Shown here: positions 34,934 to 44,709 of the stretch, one piece after another
Layout of the letters: each line of letters begins with the position of its first letter
Position numbering within the stretch: the first letter of the stretch is position 1
From: Acinetobacter puyangensis
GTDB lineage: Bacteria; Pseudomonadota; Gammaproteobacteria; Pseudomonadales; Moraxellaceae
Assembly (NCBI RefSeq): GCF_900096995.1
Contig: NZ_OANT01000004.1
Location: forward strand, 62,001-126,000
Length of the DNA: 64,000 bases
Direction of reading: 5' to 3'
The notes under the pieces: generated by a model
Told to the model about the DNA's origin: nothing
What the model saw: only the letters and a program-made list of their open reading frames with translations
Database searches by the model: none
Position numbers and translations under genes: made by a program

Positions 34934-35071
34934 TTAAAAAATAAAACGATGTAGAAACCACGCACTGATCATTATTCCTAAGATAAAAAACAGACAAGCG
35001 AACTTGTCAACTTTTAAGCCGGATAAAGAGAGTGCGACGACACGCTGAGGCTGTTGGACATTACTTTTCAT
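34934..35071 (-). CDS. 45-aa small membrane protein
   Basis: A short frame codes for a 45-aa protein: a polar N-terminus (MKSNVQQPQRVVAL), then a hydrophobic membrane segment (FACLFFILGIMISAWFLHRFIF) at the end. It has an AAAGG ribosome-binding site 7 nt ahead of the ATG, which supports real translation. It is tail-to-tail with serC, sharing the terminator. No homologue can be named from memory. It may be an inner-membrane regulator peptide. It lies 36 nt downstream of the unknown 308-aa gene and may be its operon partner. Confidence 0.5.
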   Translation of the reverse strand: MKSNVQQPQRVVALSLSGLKVDKFACLFFILGIMISAWFLHRFIF

Positions 35072-35107
35072 TGTTATGCCTTTGTCATTACTGCATAAAA
35101 ATTATAC

Positions 35108-36034
35108 TTAAGTTGTAGTTGTATCATAAATTTTAAATTGAATCCAGATGTTCCCGCGAATATAGTCACCAATTTCAAATTGTTGCTGTTGTTCTGGATA
35201 TGCAATACGCACAATGACCGGTTTGGATTTTTCTTCCCGCATCAATGCAACGTCATATAGAACAAAATTTCTGTCCATAAATTGTGATGACGTTTTACCT
35301 ACAATATCGCCCTGAAACCAAGCTTCATCTTCTTGTCCCATTGTTTCGCCATAGAGATAGGCCACCATTTTGGAAATGTCCAGCGTAACAGGCAGTTCAT
35401 CATCGGGTGAGGTGGGTTGCCATGCGGCAAGTAATTCTTGTAAATTATCAGGTGTCTCGCCGTGATGGTCGGCCAAAATGTCATTTAAGGCACGATGATG
35501 ACGAATCGCTACAGGATCTTCAATCAGCATGGTCTCTTTATCTGGAACTGCTTCGAGTGCGTAGGCCCAGGCATTGATTTCAATATCATAGGATTGATTG
35601 GCATGATATTGTTGCTGATTAACAGCGTATAAGGTGTCATAGCCATAAATCACACTGCTATTTTCTAGCTCTACGCTTAACACTGCTTCATGATTGTCAG
35701 TACATGCCAGAATACGGGTAATTTTTGCCTGAATCTTGTAGGGACTTTGAAATACCGGAAAAGCTGTTTTTAATGATTTTGGACGATTATTTTCGACATC
35801 GACGATTTGTGCAACTTGGATATTTTGTTGCGGACCCAGCAACAGCCAGACATTTTCGGGTAAATCCTGCTCGGTTTTGCATAATCCCATTGGTGAGCTG
35901 GCTTGATCCAACGCCTGATGTAACCATTTTCCCACGTCCTGCTCGGGTGTTGCCGTAATGATTTTCCAGTGTTCGGCATGACCACCAAAATTTTCACAGT
36001 TCAGTGCGATGGTTTCAGGTTGTTGATTGCTCAT
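35108..36034 (-). CDS. Conserved hypothetical protein, 308 aa
   Basis: I do not recognise this protein. From ATG 36032-36034 it has 308 aa, without signal peptide or membrane segment, so it is cytoplasmic. It is acidic. The middle (about 110-180) looks beta-rich, with YKIQAKITRILAC and DIEINAWAYALEAV; the last third has a further beta region and ends DTTTT. An ATG-less 21-codon upstream extension is less likely. The neighbours (45-aa membrane protein, YaiI-family protein divergent) say nothing about its function. Confidence 0.65.
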   Translation of the reverse strand: MSNQQPETIALNCENFGGHAEHWKIITATPEQDVGKWLHQALDQASSPMGLCKTEQDLPENVWLLLGPQQNIQVAQIVDVENNRPKSLKTAFPVFQSPYKIQAKITRILACTDNHEAVLSVELENSSVIYGYDTLYAVNQQQYHANQSYDIEINAWAYALEAVPDKETMLIEDPVAIRHHRALNDILADHHGETPDNLQELLAAWQPTSPDDELPVTLDISKMVAYLYGETMGQEDEAWFQGDIVGKTSSQFMDRNFVLYDVALMREEKSKPVIVRIAYPEQQQQFEIGDYIRGNIWIQFKIYDTTTT

Positions 36035-36291
36035 AATGATCCAATATTTAAAAATAGTTATCTTTCTATTAAATAAGGGAAAGGACAGTTTTTTCAAGAG
36101 CTAAAAAGTTATTGCTAAAGACAAATTATTAATTCAAATGATTTTTGCTGAAAAAATGAGCAAAAATATGGGTTTTATTGATAATGATGGGGTAAAGACG
36201 GAAGAGGTCACTGACTAAAAGAAAAAACAGGACGTTGATAAAAACTCATATACAATGAGGACAATTTTGTTTGATTTACTTTTTGATTACC

Positions 36292-36777
36292 ATGTCCACC
36301 ACACCAAAATTCCAGCTCTGGGTTGATGCTGATGCTTTGCCCAATGTCCTAAAAGACGTGATTTTACGTGCTTCTGATCGGTTTATGCTGAATATTATTT
36401 TTGTCGCCAATCAACCGTTGAATATTCCCCGTTCTACACGTATTAATACCCTACAGGTATTATCCGGAGCGGATGAGGCGGATAAAACCATTGTTGAGAA
36501 AATGCAGGGCAATGATATTGTGGTAACACAGGATATTCCGCTTGCTGCACAGGTGATTGAAAAGGGTGGTGTTGCCATTCACCCACGTGGTGAAATTTTT
36601 ACCGAAAGTAATATTAAGGCCCGGTTGCATTTGCGCGATTTTATGGATACTTTACGCGGTGCCGGCGTGCAAACCGGTGGTCCTGCACCGATGAATATCA
36701 GGGATAAACGCGAATTTTCCAATGCACTGGAACAAACTATTCGTAAGCAAATACAAAAAACAAAGATCGAACATTAG
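36292..36777 (+). CDS. UPF0178 / YaiI family protein (DUF188)
   Basis: The 161-aa product has the UPF0178 features: [20 protein letters not shown] at the start, the [35 protein letters not shown] core and the [32 protein letters not shown] end. The family has a PIN-like acidic centre (DAD, DEAD, TQD) that suggests a nuclease fold. Activity is not established. The start is ATG 36292; the frame opens seven codons earlier at a non-preferred codon. It is followed by an EamA transporter 40 nt on. Confidence 0.88.
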   Translation: MSTTPKFQLWVDADALPNVLKDVILRASDRFMLNIIFVANQPLNIPRSTRINTLQVLSGADEADKTIVEKMQGNDIVVTQDIPLAAQVIEKGGVAIHPRGEIFTESNIKARLHLRDFMDTLRGAGVQTGGPAPMNIRDKREFSNALEQTIRKQIQKTKIEH

Positions 36778-36817
36778 GATTAAAGACAAATTGATCATAT
36801 TAAGATGGGATGTATAA

Positions 36818-37720
36818 ATGGCGATTAGCAAACAAAATGCCATATTTACTTATATCATTCTGGTTTTTATCTGGGCGTCTACACCACTGGCGATTGTTTG
36901 GAGTGTGGAAAGTATGCCTGCACTCTGGTCTATGGTCTTTCGTTTCTTGTTGGCGTTGCCTTTAACCTTTTTTGTCTTGTGGCTGTTTAAATCGCCTTTG
37001 CCTTTACATCGTCAGGCATGGCTTAGTTATCTGGCGGGCAGTTGTAGCCTGATTGTTTCGCAAACATTTACCTACATGGCAACAGCTTATTTGTCATCGG
37101 GCATTATTGCGCTGATGTTTGGTTTGGCGCCGATTATTGCAGGTTTGATCGGAGTATTATGGTTTTCACTACGATTAAGTGCGGTGCAATGGCTGGGCAT
37201 GTGTATTGCCTTGTTGGGCTTGGGTAGTATCTGTTTATTTGCGCAACAATCCATGCATTTTAGTTTGTATGGGATCGCCTTGATGCTGATGAGTGTTTCG
37301 GTCTATTGTTTATCAATTTATCTGGTGAAAAAGGTCAATGCCAACGTCACGCCTTTTGCTCAGGCCACAGGCTCAATTCTATGCTCAACAGTCATGGCGA
37401 TCTGTATAGTGCCTTTTATCTGGCAGGATTTTCCCACACAGTTGCCATCTTTAAAATCCATACTGGCACTGTTTTATACTGTGATAATGGCATCTATTGT
37501 CGCCATGTTCTGCTATTTTAAACTGGTGCAAAATATTTCTGCCACGACCTTGTCACTCACCACAGTTTTAACGCCGATTATTGCCTTGGTGATTGGGGCT
37601 GCATTGAATCATGAACATCTGACTTTTACCACTTATGCCGGTGTCATGGTGATTTTCATCGGAATAGCACTGTATTTTTGGCGGGATATCAGTGCAAAGT
37701 TGCGCTTGGTATCAAAATAA
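36818..37720 (+). CDS. EamA/DMT-family transporter
   Basis: This 300-aa inner-membrane protein has ten hydrophobic segments in two EamA repeats. Landmarks are FIWASTPLAIVWSVESMPALWSMVFRFLLALPL near the start and TTVLTPIIALVIGAALNHEHLT near the end. It is distinct from the exporter at 28.5-29.4 kb. The substrate is unknown, likely an amino acid or related metabolite. It may be cotranscribed with the preceding YaiI-family gene (40-nt gap). No regulator is adjacent. Confidence 0.88.
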   Translation: MAISKQNAIFTYIILVFIWASTPLAIVWSVESMPALWSMVFRFLLALPLTFFVLWLFKSPLPLHRQAWLSYLAGSCSLIVSQTFTYMATAYLSSGIIALMFGLAPIIAGLIGVLWFSLRLSAVQWLGMCIALLGLGSICLFAQQSMHFSLYGIALMLMSVSVYCLSIYLVKKVNANVTPFAQATGSILCSTVMAICIVPFIWQDFPTQLPSLKSILALFYTVIMASIVAMFCYFKLVQNISATTLSLTTVLTPIIALVIGAALNHEHLTFTTYAGVMVIFIGIALYFWRDISAKLRLVSK

Positions 37721-37905
37721 ATGATCCCGAAAAGATATTGAATATTTCTTTCACTTCAAATTGCCTTTAAATTTAAAGAGTTTTGTTTGAATTATGCAAG
37801 TACGATAATTTATCATGCTAACATTCTGCGCAAAGATGATATGGCTGTAAGGTTATTTTCCCAAAAGCTATAAATATAGAAATTAAACTCTGGATATAAG
37901 GTCGT

Positions 37906-39141
37906 ATGTTTAAACCGATCTCGCTATTTGTTGGGCTGCGTTATACTCGGGCTCGACGCAGTAATCATTTTATTTCCTTTATCGCACTGGTTTCCATGAT
38001 CGGCTTGATGCTTGGCGTCGCTGTATTGATTACTGTGCTTTCGGTGATGAATGGTTTTGACCGTGAACTCAAAAATCGTGTGCTGGGTATGGTGCCACAG
38101 GCGACTGTCTCGTCGAGTCATATCGTGACGGATTGGCAGGAGATGATTCCGGCACTGGAAAAATATCCGCATGTCAAAGGTGCAGCACCTTTTACCCAGT
38201 TACAGGGGATGTTGACTGCACAGGGACAGGTATCGGGTATTCTGGTCAACGGGATTGATCCCAAATATGAACCCAAGGTTTCAATCATTCAGGATTATAT
38301 GGTTGCAGGTTCACTGAATGATCTGAAAGATGGCGAGTATGGCATTATTCTGGGTAAATCTCTGGCGGATGCCTTGGGATTACAACTGCACGATAAAATT
38401 ACGCTGGTTTTACCTGAAGCCACGCCTTCACCTGCTGGTGTAGTCCCCCGTTTTAAACGCTTTACCATTGTCGGGATATTTAGTATTGGTGCAGAAGTTG
38501 ATGGCATGATGGGTTATATCTCATTAAATGATGCATCGACCTTATTGCGTTTACCCAATGGCGCACAAAGTATTCGGCTAAAACTGGATGATATTTTTGC
38601 GGCACCGGAAGTGGTTCAGAGTGTGTTAAAAGATTTGCCACCTTATTTCTATGGTTCTGATTGGACCTACACGCATGGCAATTTATTCAGTGCCATTCAA
38701 ATGGAAAAGGCCATGGTCAGTCTGCTACTGTTTTTGATTGTACTGGTGGCAGCATTTAATATCGTTTCATCCCTAGTGATGGTGGTGACCGATAAAAAAG
38801 CCGATATTGCTATTTTGAGAACGCTGGGTGCTTCACCGGCTACGATTACTCGTATTTTTATGGTACAGGGCACAGTGATTGGTGTGATTGGAACATTGTC
38901 GGGTGCAGTGCTTGGGGTCATTCTGGCAACATCAATCAGTGGTATTTTGGGCTGGATTAATAATGTGCTCGGCTTAAATTTATTTGCGGCTTACTTTATT
39001 AACTATTTGCCATCGGAATTGTTATGGCGAGATGTATTTGTGATTGTTGGTTTATCTCTGATCTTGAGTTTCCTTGCGACCATTTATCCTGCGCTACGTG
39101 CAGCAAAAATTCAACCTGCGGAGGCTTTACGCTATGAGTAG
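37906..39141 (+). CDS. Lipoprotein-releasing ABC transporter permease (LolC/LolE type)
   Basis: The 411-aa inner-membrane protein extracts outer-membrane lipoproteins for transfer to LolA. It has an N-terminal helix with FVGLRYTRARRSNHFISFIALVSMIGLMLGVAVLITVLSVMNGFDREL in outline, a large periplasmic domain (about 50-265), and three C-terminal helices with the FtsX-type motif (LRTLGASPATITRIFMVQGTVIG). Only one permease gene is present next to lolD. This suits either a LolF-type homodimer or a partner encoded elsewhere. Its stop overlaps the lolD start (ATGAGTAG). Known family operon order is permease-lolD. Confidence 0.92.
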   Translation: MFKPISLFVGLRYTRARRSNHFISFIALVSMIGLMLGVAVLITVLSVMNGFDRELKNRVLGMVPQATVSSSHIVTDWQEMIPALEKYPHVKGAAPFTQLQGMLTAQGQVSGILVNGIDPKYEPKVSIIQDYMVAGSLNDLKDGEYGIILGKSLADALGLQLHDKITLVLPEATPSPAGVVPRFKRFTIVGIFSIGAEVDGMMGYISLNDASTLLRLPNGAQSIRLKLDDIFAAPEVVQSVLKDLPPYFYGSDWTYTHGNLFSAIQMEKAMVSLLLFLIVLVAAFNIVSSLVMVVTDKKADIAILRTLGASPATITRIFMVQGTVIGVIGTLSGAVLGVILATSISGILGWINNVLGLNLFAAYFINYLPSELLWRDVFVIVGLSLILSFLATIYPALRAAKIQPAEALRYE

Positions 39142-39835
39142 TCATATCAAGAGTGGTCAGGTGATTCTTGCAGCAAAAGATGTATATCGTAGTTTTGATG
39201 ATGGCCGCAATCAGGTCGAGGTATTAAAAGGCATCAATCTGGAGGTGCTTCGGGGTGAATTTGTTGCGGTAATTGGTGCCAGTGGTTCGGGTAAAAGTAC
39301 TTTATTACATGTACTTGGTGGATTGGATCGTCCTAGCAAAGGTGAAGTCATACTGAATGGTCAACGTTTTGATCATCTTGATGAAACCACACGCGGTAAT
39401 TTGCGTAATCAGCATTTGGGTTTTGTTTATCAATTTCATCATTTATTACCGGAATTTTCTGCACTGGAAAATGTCTGTATGCCGTTGATGCTACGCCAAG
39501 GTACCGAGTTTAAGCAGGTCAAACAAAAAGCTGAAAAATTGCTGGATCAGGTCGGATTATCTCATCGTTTGACCCATAAGCCCGGCGAACTTTCCGGTGG
39601 TGAGCGGCAACGTGTGGCACTTGCCCGTGCGCTGGTGACAGAGCCGGAACTGGTACTGGCCGATGAACCGACAGGAAATCTGGATCGCCATACCGCAGAA
39701 GGGATTTTTGACTTACTGACCGAATTGCGTAAAGAACATAATATGGCGATGTTGGTCGTAACCCATGACGAGTCTTTGGCAAAATCCGCAGATCGTATCT
39801 TACAGATGCGAGATGGTCGCTGGTTTGAAAATTAA
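39134..39835 (+). CDS. lolD: Lipoprotein-releasing ABC transporter ATPase LolD
   Basis: The 233-aa ATPase powers lipoprotein release. Walker A is GASGSGKST (residues 48-56), the signature is [16 protein letters not shown], and Walker B is [12 protein letters not shown]. The start at ATG 39134 overlaps the upstream permease stop by 8 nt, indicating translational coupling. The frame opens farther upstream inside the permease, which I ignore. LolB is encoded at 19.1 kb; LolA is not in the window. Confidence 0.96.
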   Translation: MSSHIKSGQVILAAKDVYRSFDDGRNQVEVLKGINLEVLRGEFVAVIGASGSGKSTLLHVLGGLDRPSKGEVILNGQRFDHLDETTRGNLRNQHLGFVYQFHHLLPEFSALENVCMPLMLRQGTEFKQVKQKAEKLLDQVGLSHRLTHKPGELSGGERQRVALARALVTEPELVLADEPTGNLDRHTAEGIFDLLTELRKEHNMAMLVVTHDESLAKSADRILQMRDGRWFEN

Positions 39836-39992
39836 GCTCGCTTTTTTGGCAAAAGTTTTAGCAAAAGCGTGTTATTAAATCTGAATGGATAACAGAACAT
39901 TTAACACGCATTAAAATTACGTTAATATCAAAATAATCAATACACACGATAATGATGTGTGAACAACAAAAACAAATTGAGTAGCCATAATA

Positions 39993-42506
39993 ATGATTCG
40001 ATGGTTATGTATCGGATGGATTGCTGCGATCAGCTGTATTGGATTGACGCAAAGTTTTTTTCAATATTGCCATGCATCAGTGTGGTGGTTTTCCTTATTT
40101 TTTGCCTTGATTCTCTATTATCTACTCTGGTTTAAGGATTATTCCCGATCTTATTTTATTCTTTCATTTTTGTTAAAAAGCATTGCCGTGCTTTCTATTT
40201 TTGCCTTGGGTTGGTCCTATGCCGATCACCAATTGAAGCAACGACTGGCCGATGAAGTGCATTACAGACAAACAGTGGACGGCATTGTTTATATTCAAAG
40301 TATCAGTGATGGAAAACTGGAAAATTGGCGACAAAATGCCGAATTATTAATTCCCAATGAAAAGAAAAGTTTAAAAATATTGCTCTATCCAAAGCGGATT
40401 TATAATGCAGTAGGTGAGGCGATTGGCTTAAGCACAGAAAAATTACAGCTGGGTCAGTTTTATCAGGTCACTGTCGATATTAAACCGCCGCATGGTTATG
40501 TTAATCCCGGTGGTTTTGATCAGGAAAAATGGCTATTACAAAACGGCATCCATGGCACAGCGACTGTTCTGTATAGCCAGCCTTTAAGTGCAGATGAAAT
40601 CCAGCGTATGGGCTGGTATCGTTTTGTGGTGGAGCAACAACGGCCTTTGGCACAGTGGCAGTTATGGATTGAACAGTTACGCTTGAGCTATCGGCAGCAA
40701 TTGGTGAGTGATACGGCTGCCAATCAAAATAAAGCGCTATTATTGGGTTTATTGACTGGGGATCGTAGCGGGATCAGTAAAGATAGCATTGAATTGTATC
40801 AGATGATGGGCATCAGCCATTTACTGGCAATTTCAGGTCCGCATGTGTTGATTCTTGCCGCCATGTTGACATGGCTTTTGATGCAGATTTTACATGCATT
40901 GATGCGACGTGGCATATGTCGCAATCTTTATCAGTATATCCCAAAACCTTATGTCTATTTACCGATCTTTTTAGCTTGTGTCAGTTTTTATGTGGCATTT
41001 ACCGGATTTGAAATTCCGGCCGTGCGTACATGGCTTATCGTATTCATCTGTAGTTTGGCATTGTTATTACGGATCAGGATTTCTCCTTTTACCACGTTGT
41101 TATGTGCTGCCTGTGTAGTGCTATGGTGGGATTGTTTTGCGATTTTATCGGCAGCATTCTGGTTGTCTTTTGGGGCTTCGGCCATTCTTTTATTGATCTA
41201 TCAGCAAGTTCAGGCGAAACAGCAAGATCCTTCTCTTGGTGTAATTGAACGTTTTAAGATTTTGATTGCGCTGTTATGGCAATCGCAGTGGCGTATTTTT
41301 ATTGCGCTTTTACCTATCGTGTTATGGCAGTTTCAGGCGGTTTCGTTGATTTCACCTGTGATCAATTTAATTGCCATTCCATTTTTAAGTCTGGTGATTG
41401 TACCGCTTGATATTATTGCTGCGTTGATCTGGCTGATTATTCCGAGTCTTGGACATCTGATCTGGTCGATGGCCGCTTTTTTGCTGGCGATGTTTAATCA
41501 TGTTTTATTGCTTTTGCAACCTGTTGCAGCGTGGTTGTATCTGCCAAGCTATCTTAATGTTTTTGGTTTGCTCAGTCTAAGCATTGGCATCATATTGATT
41601 TCTTTACCCAAAGGATTGATTCCCCGATATTGGGCAGCTTTTTTCATCTTGCTGACGTTTATTCCACAAAAGCGTGCGCTATTACAGTTTGATATTTTGG
41701 ATGTCGGGCAAGGGCAGGCAACGTTGCTTAGAACAGCAAATCATCAGCTATTGATTGATACGGGTGGACCAGCTTGGCAGGAAGGACAAGCATCGATGGG
41801 AGATCGGGTAATTGTGCCATTTTTACGCAGTCAGGGCATACGTTCATTGGATGAGATTTTATTGTCACATTTAGATCTGGATCATAGTGGTGGCGCAGCC
41901 GCGGTGATTGATCATATTCGGGTCAAACAGTTACGCAGTAATAGCTATGATAAAGTGTTGACCAATTATCCAGAGGTTCCCTTCATACGTTGCGATCAGG
42001 GGCAAGCCTGGCAATGGGATGACGTCCAAGTAGAGATTCTTTTTCCAAAAGAAAATTATTCACGGCACAATCAGAATGAATCTTCCTGTGTGGTATTGAT
42101 TCAAACACAAATGTTGGGACAACCGTTTAAGATTTTGGTGATGGGCGATCTGGGCTGGGAAGGTGAATTTTATCTGTTGCAGGATTATCCTGATTTAACT
42201 GCTGATATTTTGGTGCTTGGCCATCATGGTAGTCGGCATAGTTCTGCCTATGATTTTCTGGCGCAGGTTAATCCCAAACTGGCTGTGATTTCGGCAGGCT
42301 TTGATAATCGCTATGGACATCCTACGCCTGAAACACTGGCCCGATTACAGGCATTGAATATTGCTTATGTGAATACCGCAGATTTAGGTGCGATTCATAT
42401 TGAATTAGAACAGCATCAATCCATCTGGTCATGGCGTAGTGCACGTGCCACACGACAGTGGTTATTACCCAAAAGTACTGCTTTGCGTCTGGATTTGGCG
42501 AATTAA
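39993..42506 (+). CDS. comEC: DNA internalisation protein ComEC/Rec2
   Basis: ComEC is the inner-membrane channel that carries single-stranded DNA into the cytoplasm in natural transformation. The 837-aa protein has N-terminal membrane segments (DUF4131 region), then the Competence domain with LLGLLTGDRSGISKDSIELYQMMGISHLLAISGPHVLIL. The C-terminal metallo-beta-lactamase-like domain has LLSHLDLDHSGGAAAVIDH, near residue 630. FDILDVGQGQATLLRT opens that domain. Length matches Acinetobacter ComEC. Presence of an intact gene agrees with natural competence. Its 3' end overlaps the convergent acyltransferase gene by 42 bp. Confidence 0.95.
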   Translation: MIRWLCIGWIAAISCIGLTQSFFQYCHASVWWFSLFFALILYYLLWFKDYSRSYFILSFLLKSIAVLSIFALGWSYADHQLKQRLADEVHYRQTVDGIVYIQSISDGKLENWRQNAELLIPNEKKSLKILLYPKRIYNAVGEAIGLSTEKLQLGQFYQVTVDIKPPHGYVNPGGFDQEKWLLQNGIHGTATVLYSQPLSADEIQRMGWYRFVVEQQRPLAQWQLWIEQLRLSYRQQLVSDTAANQNKALLLGLLTGDRSGISKDSIELYQMMGISHLLAISGPHVLILAAMLTWLLMQILHALMRRGICRNLYQYIPKPYVYLPIFLACVSFYVAFTGFEIPAVRTWLIVFICSLALLLRIRISPFTTLLCAACVVLWWDCFAILSAAFWLSFGASAILLLIYQQVQAKQQDPSLGVIERFKILIALLWQSQWRIFIALLPIVLWQFQAVSLISPVINLIAIPFLSLVIVPLDIIAALIWLIIPSLGHLIWSMAAFLLAMFNHVLLLLQPVAAWLYLPSYLNVFGLLSLSIGIILISLPKGLIPRYWAAFFILLTFIPQKRALLQFDILDVGQGQATLLRTANHQLLIDTGGPAWQEGQASMGDRVIVPFLRSQGIRSLDEILLSHLDLDHSGGAAAVIDHIRVKQLRSNSYDKVLTNYPEVPFIRCDQGQAWQWDDVQVEILFPKENYSRHNQNESSCVVLIQTQMLGQPFKILVMGDLGWEGEFYLLQDYPDLTADILVLGHHGSRHSSAYDFLAQVNPKLAVISAGFDNRYGHPTPETLARLQALNIAYVNTADLGAIHIELEQHQSIWSWRSARATRQWLLPKSTALRLDLAN

Positions 42507-43409
42507 TGCGAGTGCCTTGTCGTTTGGAAGGGTGTACAGGGCAGAGGTGGCGGGATTGGCCTTAAAGCGTTTATAACTCCAGTGGTAATGCTCCGGATAA
42601 CGCTGGATCAATGCCTGCATGGTTTTATGAATCAGTAATGTGCCATTTTTACTGGTGTCATAAATTTCAGCCGACATTGGTTCAATAAACATATCAAAGC
42701 CTTCATTTTCATTACGCAGGGCATAGAGTAATAGGGCTTTGGCTTTGGTTTTTTGAATCATTTTGGCACTTAACTGGCTGGAATGAAGCGGAACGCCAAA
42801 CCAGTTGATGAGTTCACCACCATGATCCGGACTATGATCTGGTAAAATTGCCGTAATGCCACCAGATTTAAGCGCCTTGAATATATGCTTAACCCCAGTT
42901 TCATTGGTGGGAACTAGATGTGCCTGTTCACGGCTGCGTGCCTGTAAAACAAATTCATTCACTGCTGAATTTTTTAGGGGTTTATACATAATGGTCATCG
43001 GGGTAAATTGACTAACCCAGGCATTCATAATTTCCCACGTGCCGAAATGTGGCACAATTAAAACAATCCCCTGTTTGGCTGCCAGTGCTTCATGTAAATA
43101 TTCTTCACCCGTGACAGAATGAACCATGGCAATATTTTTTTCGGTACGGTTGCCCCAGATATGAATAAATTCAAAATAGGATTTTAGTTCATTGATGGCC
43201 GAAGATTGATAAATCTGTTGTATTTTTTCAGGTGAAGCATCGGGAAACGCAATTTCGATATTAAGCTTGGCATATCGGGGTGTTTTTACTGGAATAATTT
43301 TAGTAACCAGTACAATTATGCCTGTGGCACAAGTTTGTAATAGTTTTAAGGGTAACTTGCTGATAAAACGCATGCTGGTTACCAAGCCATCTAATTGTTT
43401 CTGCATCAT
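42465..43409 (-). CDS. LpxL/HtrB-type lysophospholipid acyltransferase
   Basis: The 314-aa protein belongs to the late acyltransferase family that adds secondary acyl chains to lipid A. One N-terminal membrane segment (about residues 27-40) anchors it. The catalytic HX4E motif is His121 to Glu126 in PHFGTWE. LPDHSPDHGGELINWFGVP follows, near residue 200. It could be an LpxL/LpxM enzyme or a related acyltransferase; the sequence does not settle the acceptor or chain length. It is convergent with comEC and overlaps its end by 42 bp. The start could be either of two adjacent Met codons. Confidence 0.88.
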   Translation of the reverse strand: MMQKQLDGLVTSMRFISKLPLKLLQTCATGIIVLVTKIIPVKTPRYAKLNIEIAFPDASPEKIQQIYQSSAINELKSYFEFIHIWGNRTEKNIAMVHSVTGEEYLHEALAAKQGIVLIVPHFGTWEIMNAWVSQFTPMTIMYKPLKNSAVNEFVLQARSREQAHLVPTNETGVKHIFKALKSGGITAILPDHSPDHGGELINWFGVPLHSSQLSAKMIQKTKAKALLLYALRNENEGFDMFIEPMSAEIYDTSKNGTLLIHKTMQALIQRYPEHYHWSYKRFKANPATSALYTLPNDKALALIRQIQTQSSTFG

Positions 43410-43543
43410 AAAAAAAGAAAAAATGTCAATATTTTCACATTATAAACTTATTTGTCTAAATTTAGGTGTGATAAGTCGATTATCTATGCAAGATTTTTGA
43501 CAACCTGTTAGAGTAATGGCTTTTAATCATTGGGATAAATTTC

Positions 43544-44572
43544 ATGTCGGAATGGCCACCAAAACCTCCTATTGAACAACAAAAAACATCAACGTCCGAA
43601 CAAGCGACCGGACAAGAATGGAAAATACTTGAAAAAGCGGTATTGGCTTCTGTTGAAGAACAGCGGCGTAGTCGTCGATGGGGGATCTTTTTCAAATTAC
43701 TGACATTTGCTTATTTGCTTATTGTTATCGTAGCAATGGGTAAAAGCTGTAGTGTGAGTGGTCAAGTGGATGGTGGCCCCATGGTATCCGAATCGCATCT
43801 TGCTGTGGTTGATATTGAAGGGACTATTGCCAATGACCCCAACAGTGTCAATAGTCAGGATACCAACAAGGCATTAAAGCGTGCGTTTGAGGCCAGCAAT
43901 AGCAAGGCTGTTGTATTAAATATTAATTCACCCGGTGGTTCACCAGTACAATCAGATGAAATTTGGCAAGAAATCCGTTATCAGAAACAACAGCATCCGG
44001 ATAAAAAAGTTTATGCGGTGATTGGTGATACCGGTGCTTCGGGTGCATATTATATTGCCTCCGCCGCAGATGAAATTTATGTCAATCCATCAAGTATTGT
44101 CGGTTCGATCGGGGTAATTATGCCCAATTATGGTTTTTCTGAATTGGCTAAAAAACTGGGTGTTGAAGACCGTACCATGACTTCCGGTGATCATAAGGCA
44201 TTGCTGAGTATGACCAAACCGATCAATCCAACCGAAAAAGCGCATGTACAGGCATTACTGGATAATGTGCATCAACACTTTATTGATGCCGTCAAAGCGG
44301 GTCGTGGTAATCGTCTAAAAGCCGATACACCAGATCTTTTCTCTGGTTTGTTCTGGACCGGCGATCAAGCAATCAAGCTGGGACTGGCGGATAAAACCGG
44401 CAATATCACCACACTTGCCCGTGAATTGAACGTGGATAAGAAAGTGGATTACACCATACAGCGCAGCCCATTTGAGTCTTTGCTTGGTAAAATGGGAACT
44501 TCCATTGGTCAAGGCATTGGTCAGTCCATTTCGCAGCAGGTAGAAACCCAGTCGCAGCCAAACTTGCAGTAA
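43544..44572 (+). CDS. S49 family signal peptide peptidase (SppA-like)
   Basis: The 342-aa protein is anchored by one N-terminal helix (about 49-66) and acts in the periplasm on residual signal peptides and other membrane peptides. The catalytic serine is Ser166 in GDTGASGAYYIASAADEIY. The likely general base is Lys218 in SGDHK, as in single-domain SppA enzymes. The C-terminal tail is Gln/Ser-rich. The length fits a single-domain tetrameric or octameric SppA rather than the double E. coli form. It is divergent from the acyltransferase gene. Confidence 0.93.
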   Translation: MSEWPPKPPIEQQKTSTSEQATGQEWKILEKAVLASVEEQRRSRRWGIFFKLLTFAYLLIVIVAMGKSCSVSGQVDGGPMVSESHLAVVDIEGTIANDPNSVNSQDTNKALKRAFEASNSKAVVLNINSPGGSPVQSDEIWQEIRYQKQQHPDKKVYAVIGDTGASGAYYIASAADEIYVNPSSIVGSIGVIMPNYGFSELAKKLGVEDRTMTSGDHKALLSMTKPINPTEKAHVQALLDNVHQHFIDAVKAGRGNRLKADTPDLFSGLFWTGDQAIKLGLADKTGNITTLARELNVDKKVDYTIQRSPFESLLGKMGTSIGQGIGQSISQQVETQSQPNLQ

Positions 44573-44642
44573 CCTGTTTGGTCATCGCTGGTTTAATCAT
44601 GCCATCTGTATAAAAATTACCATATAAAACTTGTCAGTTTTC

Positions 44643-44671
44643 CCTCTTGAATGTTGAATACGTTCAAGAGG
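44643..44671 (+). terminator. Hairpin between the S49 peptidase and the hydrolase
   Basis: A 9-bp perfect stem (CCTCTTGAA / TTCAAGAGG) with an 11-nt loop lies about 70 nt after the peptidase stop. No T-run follows, so it is a weak terminator candidate or an mRNA-stabilising stem. Confidence 0.4.
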
Positions 44672-44709
44672 AAGATAAGCATCAGGTCTAAAAATGAAGA
44701 ACAATCGCC

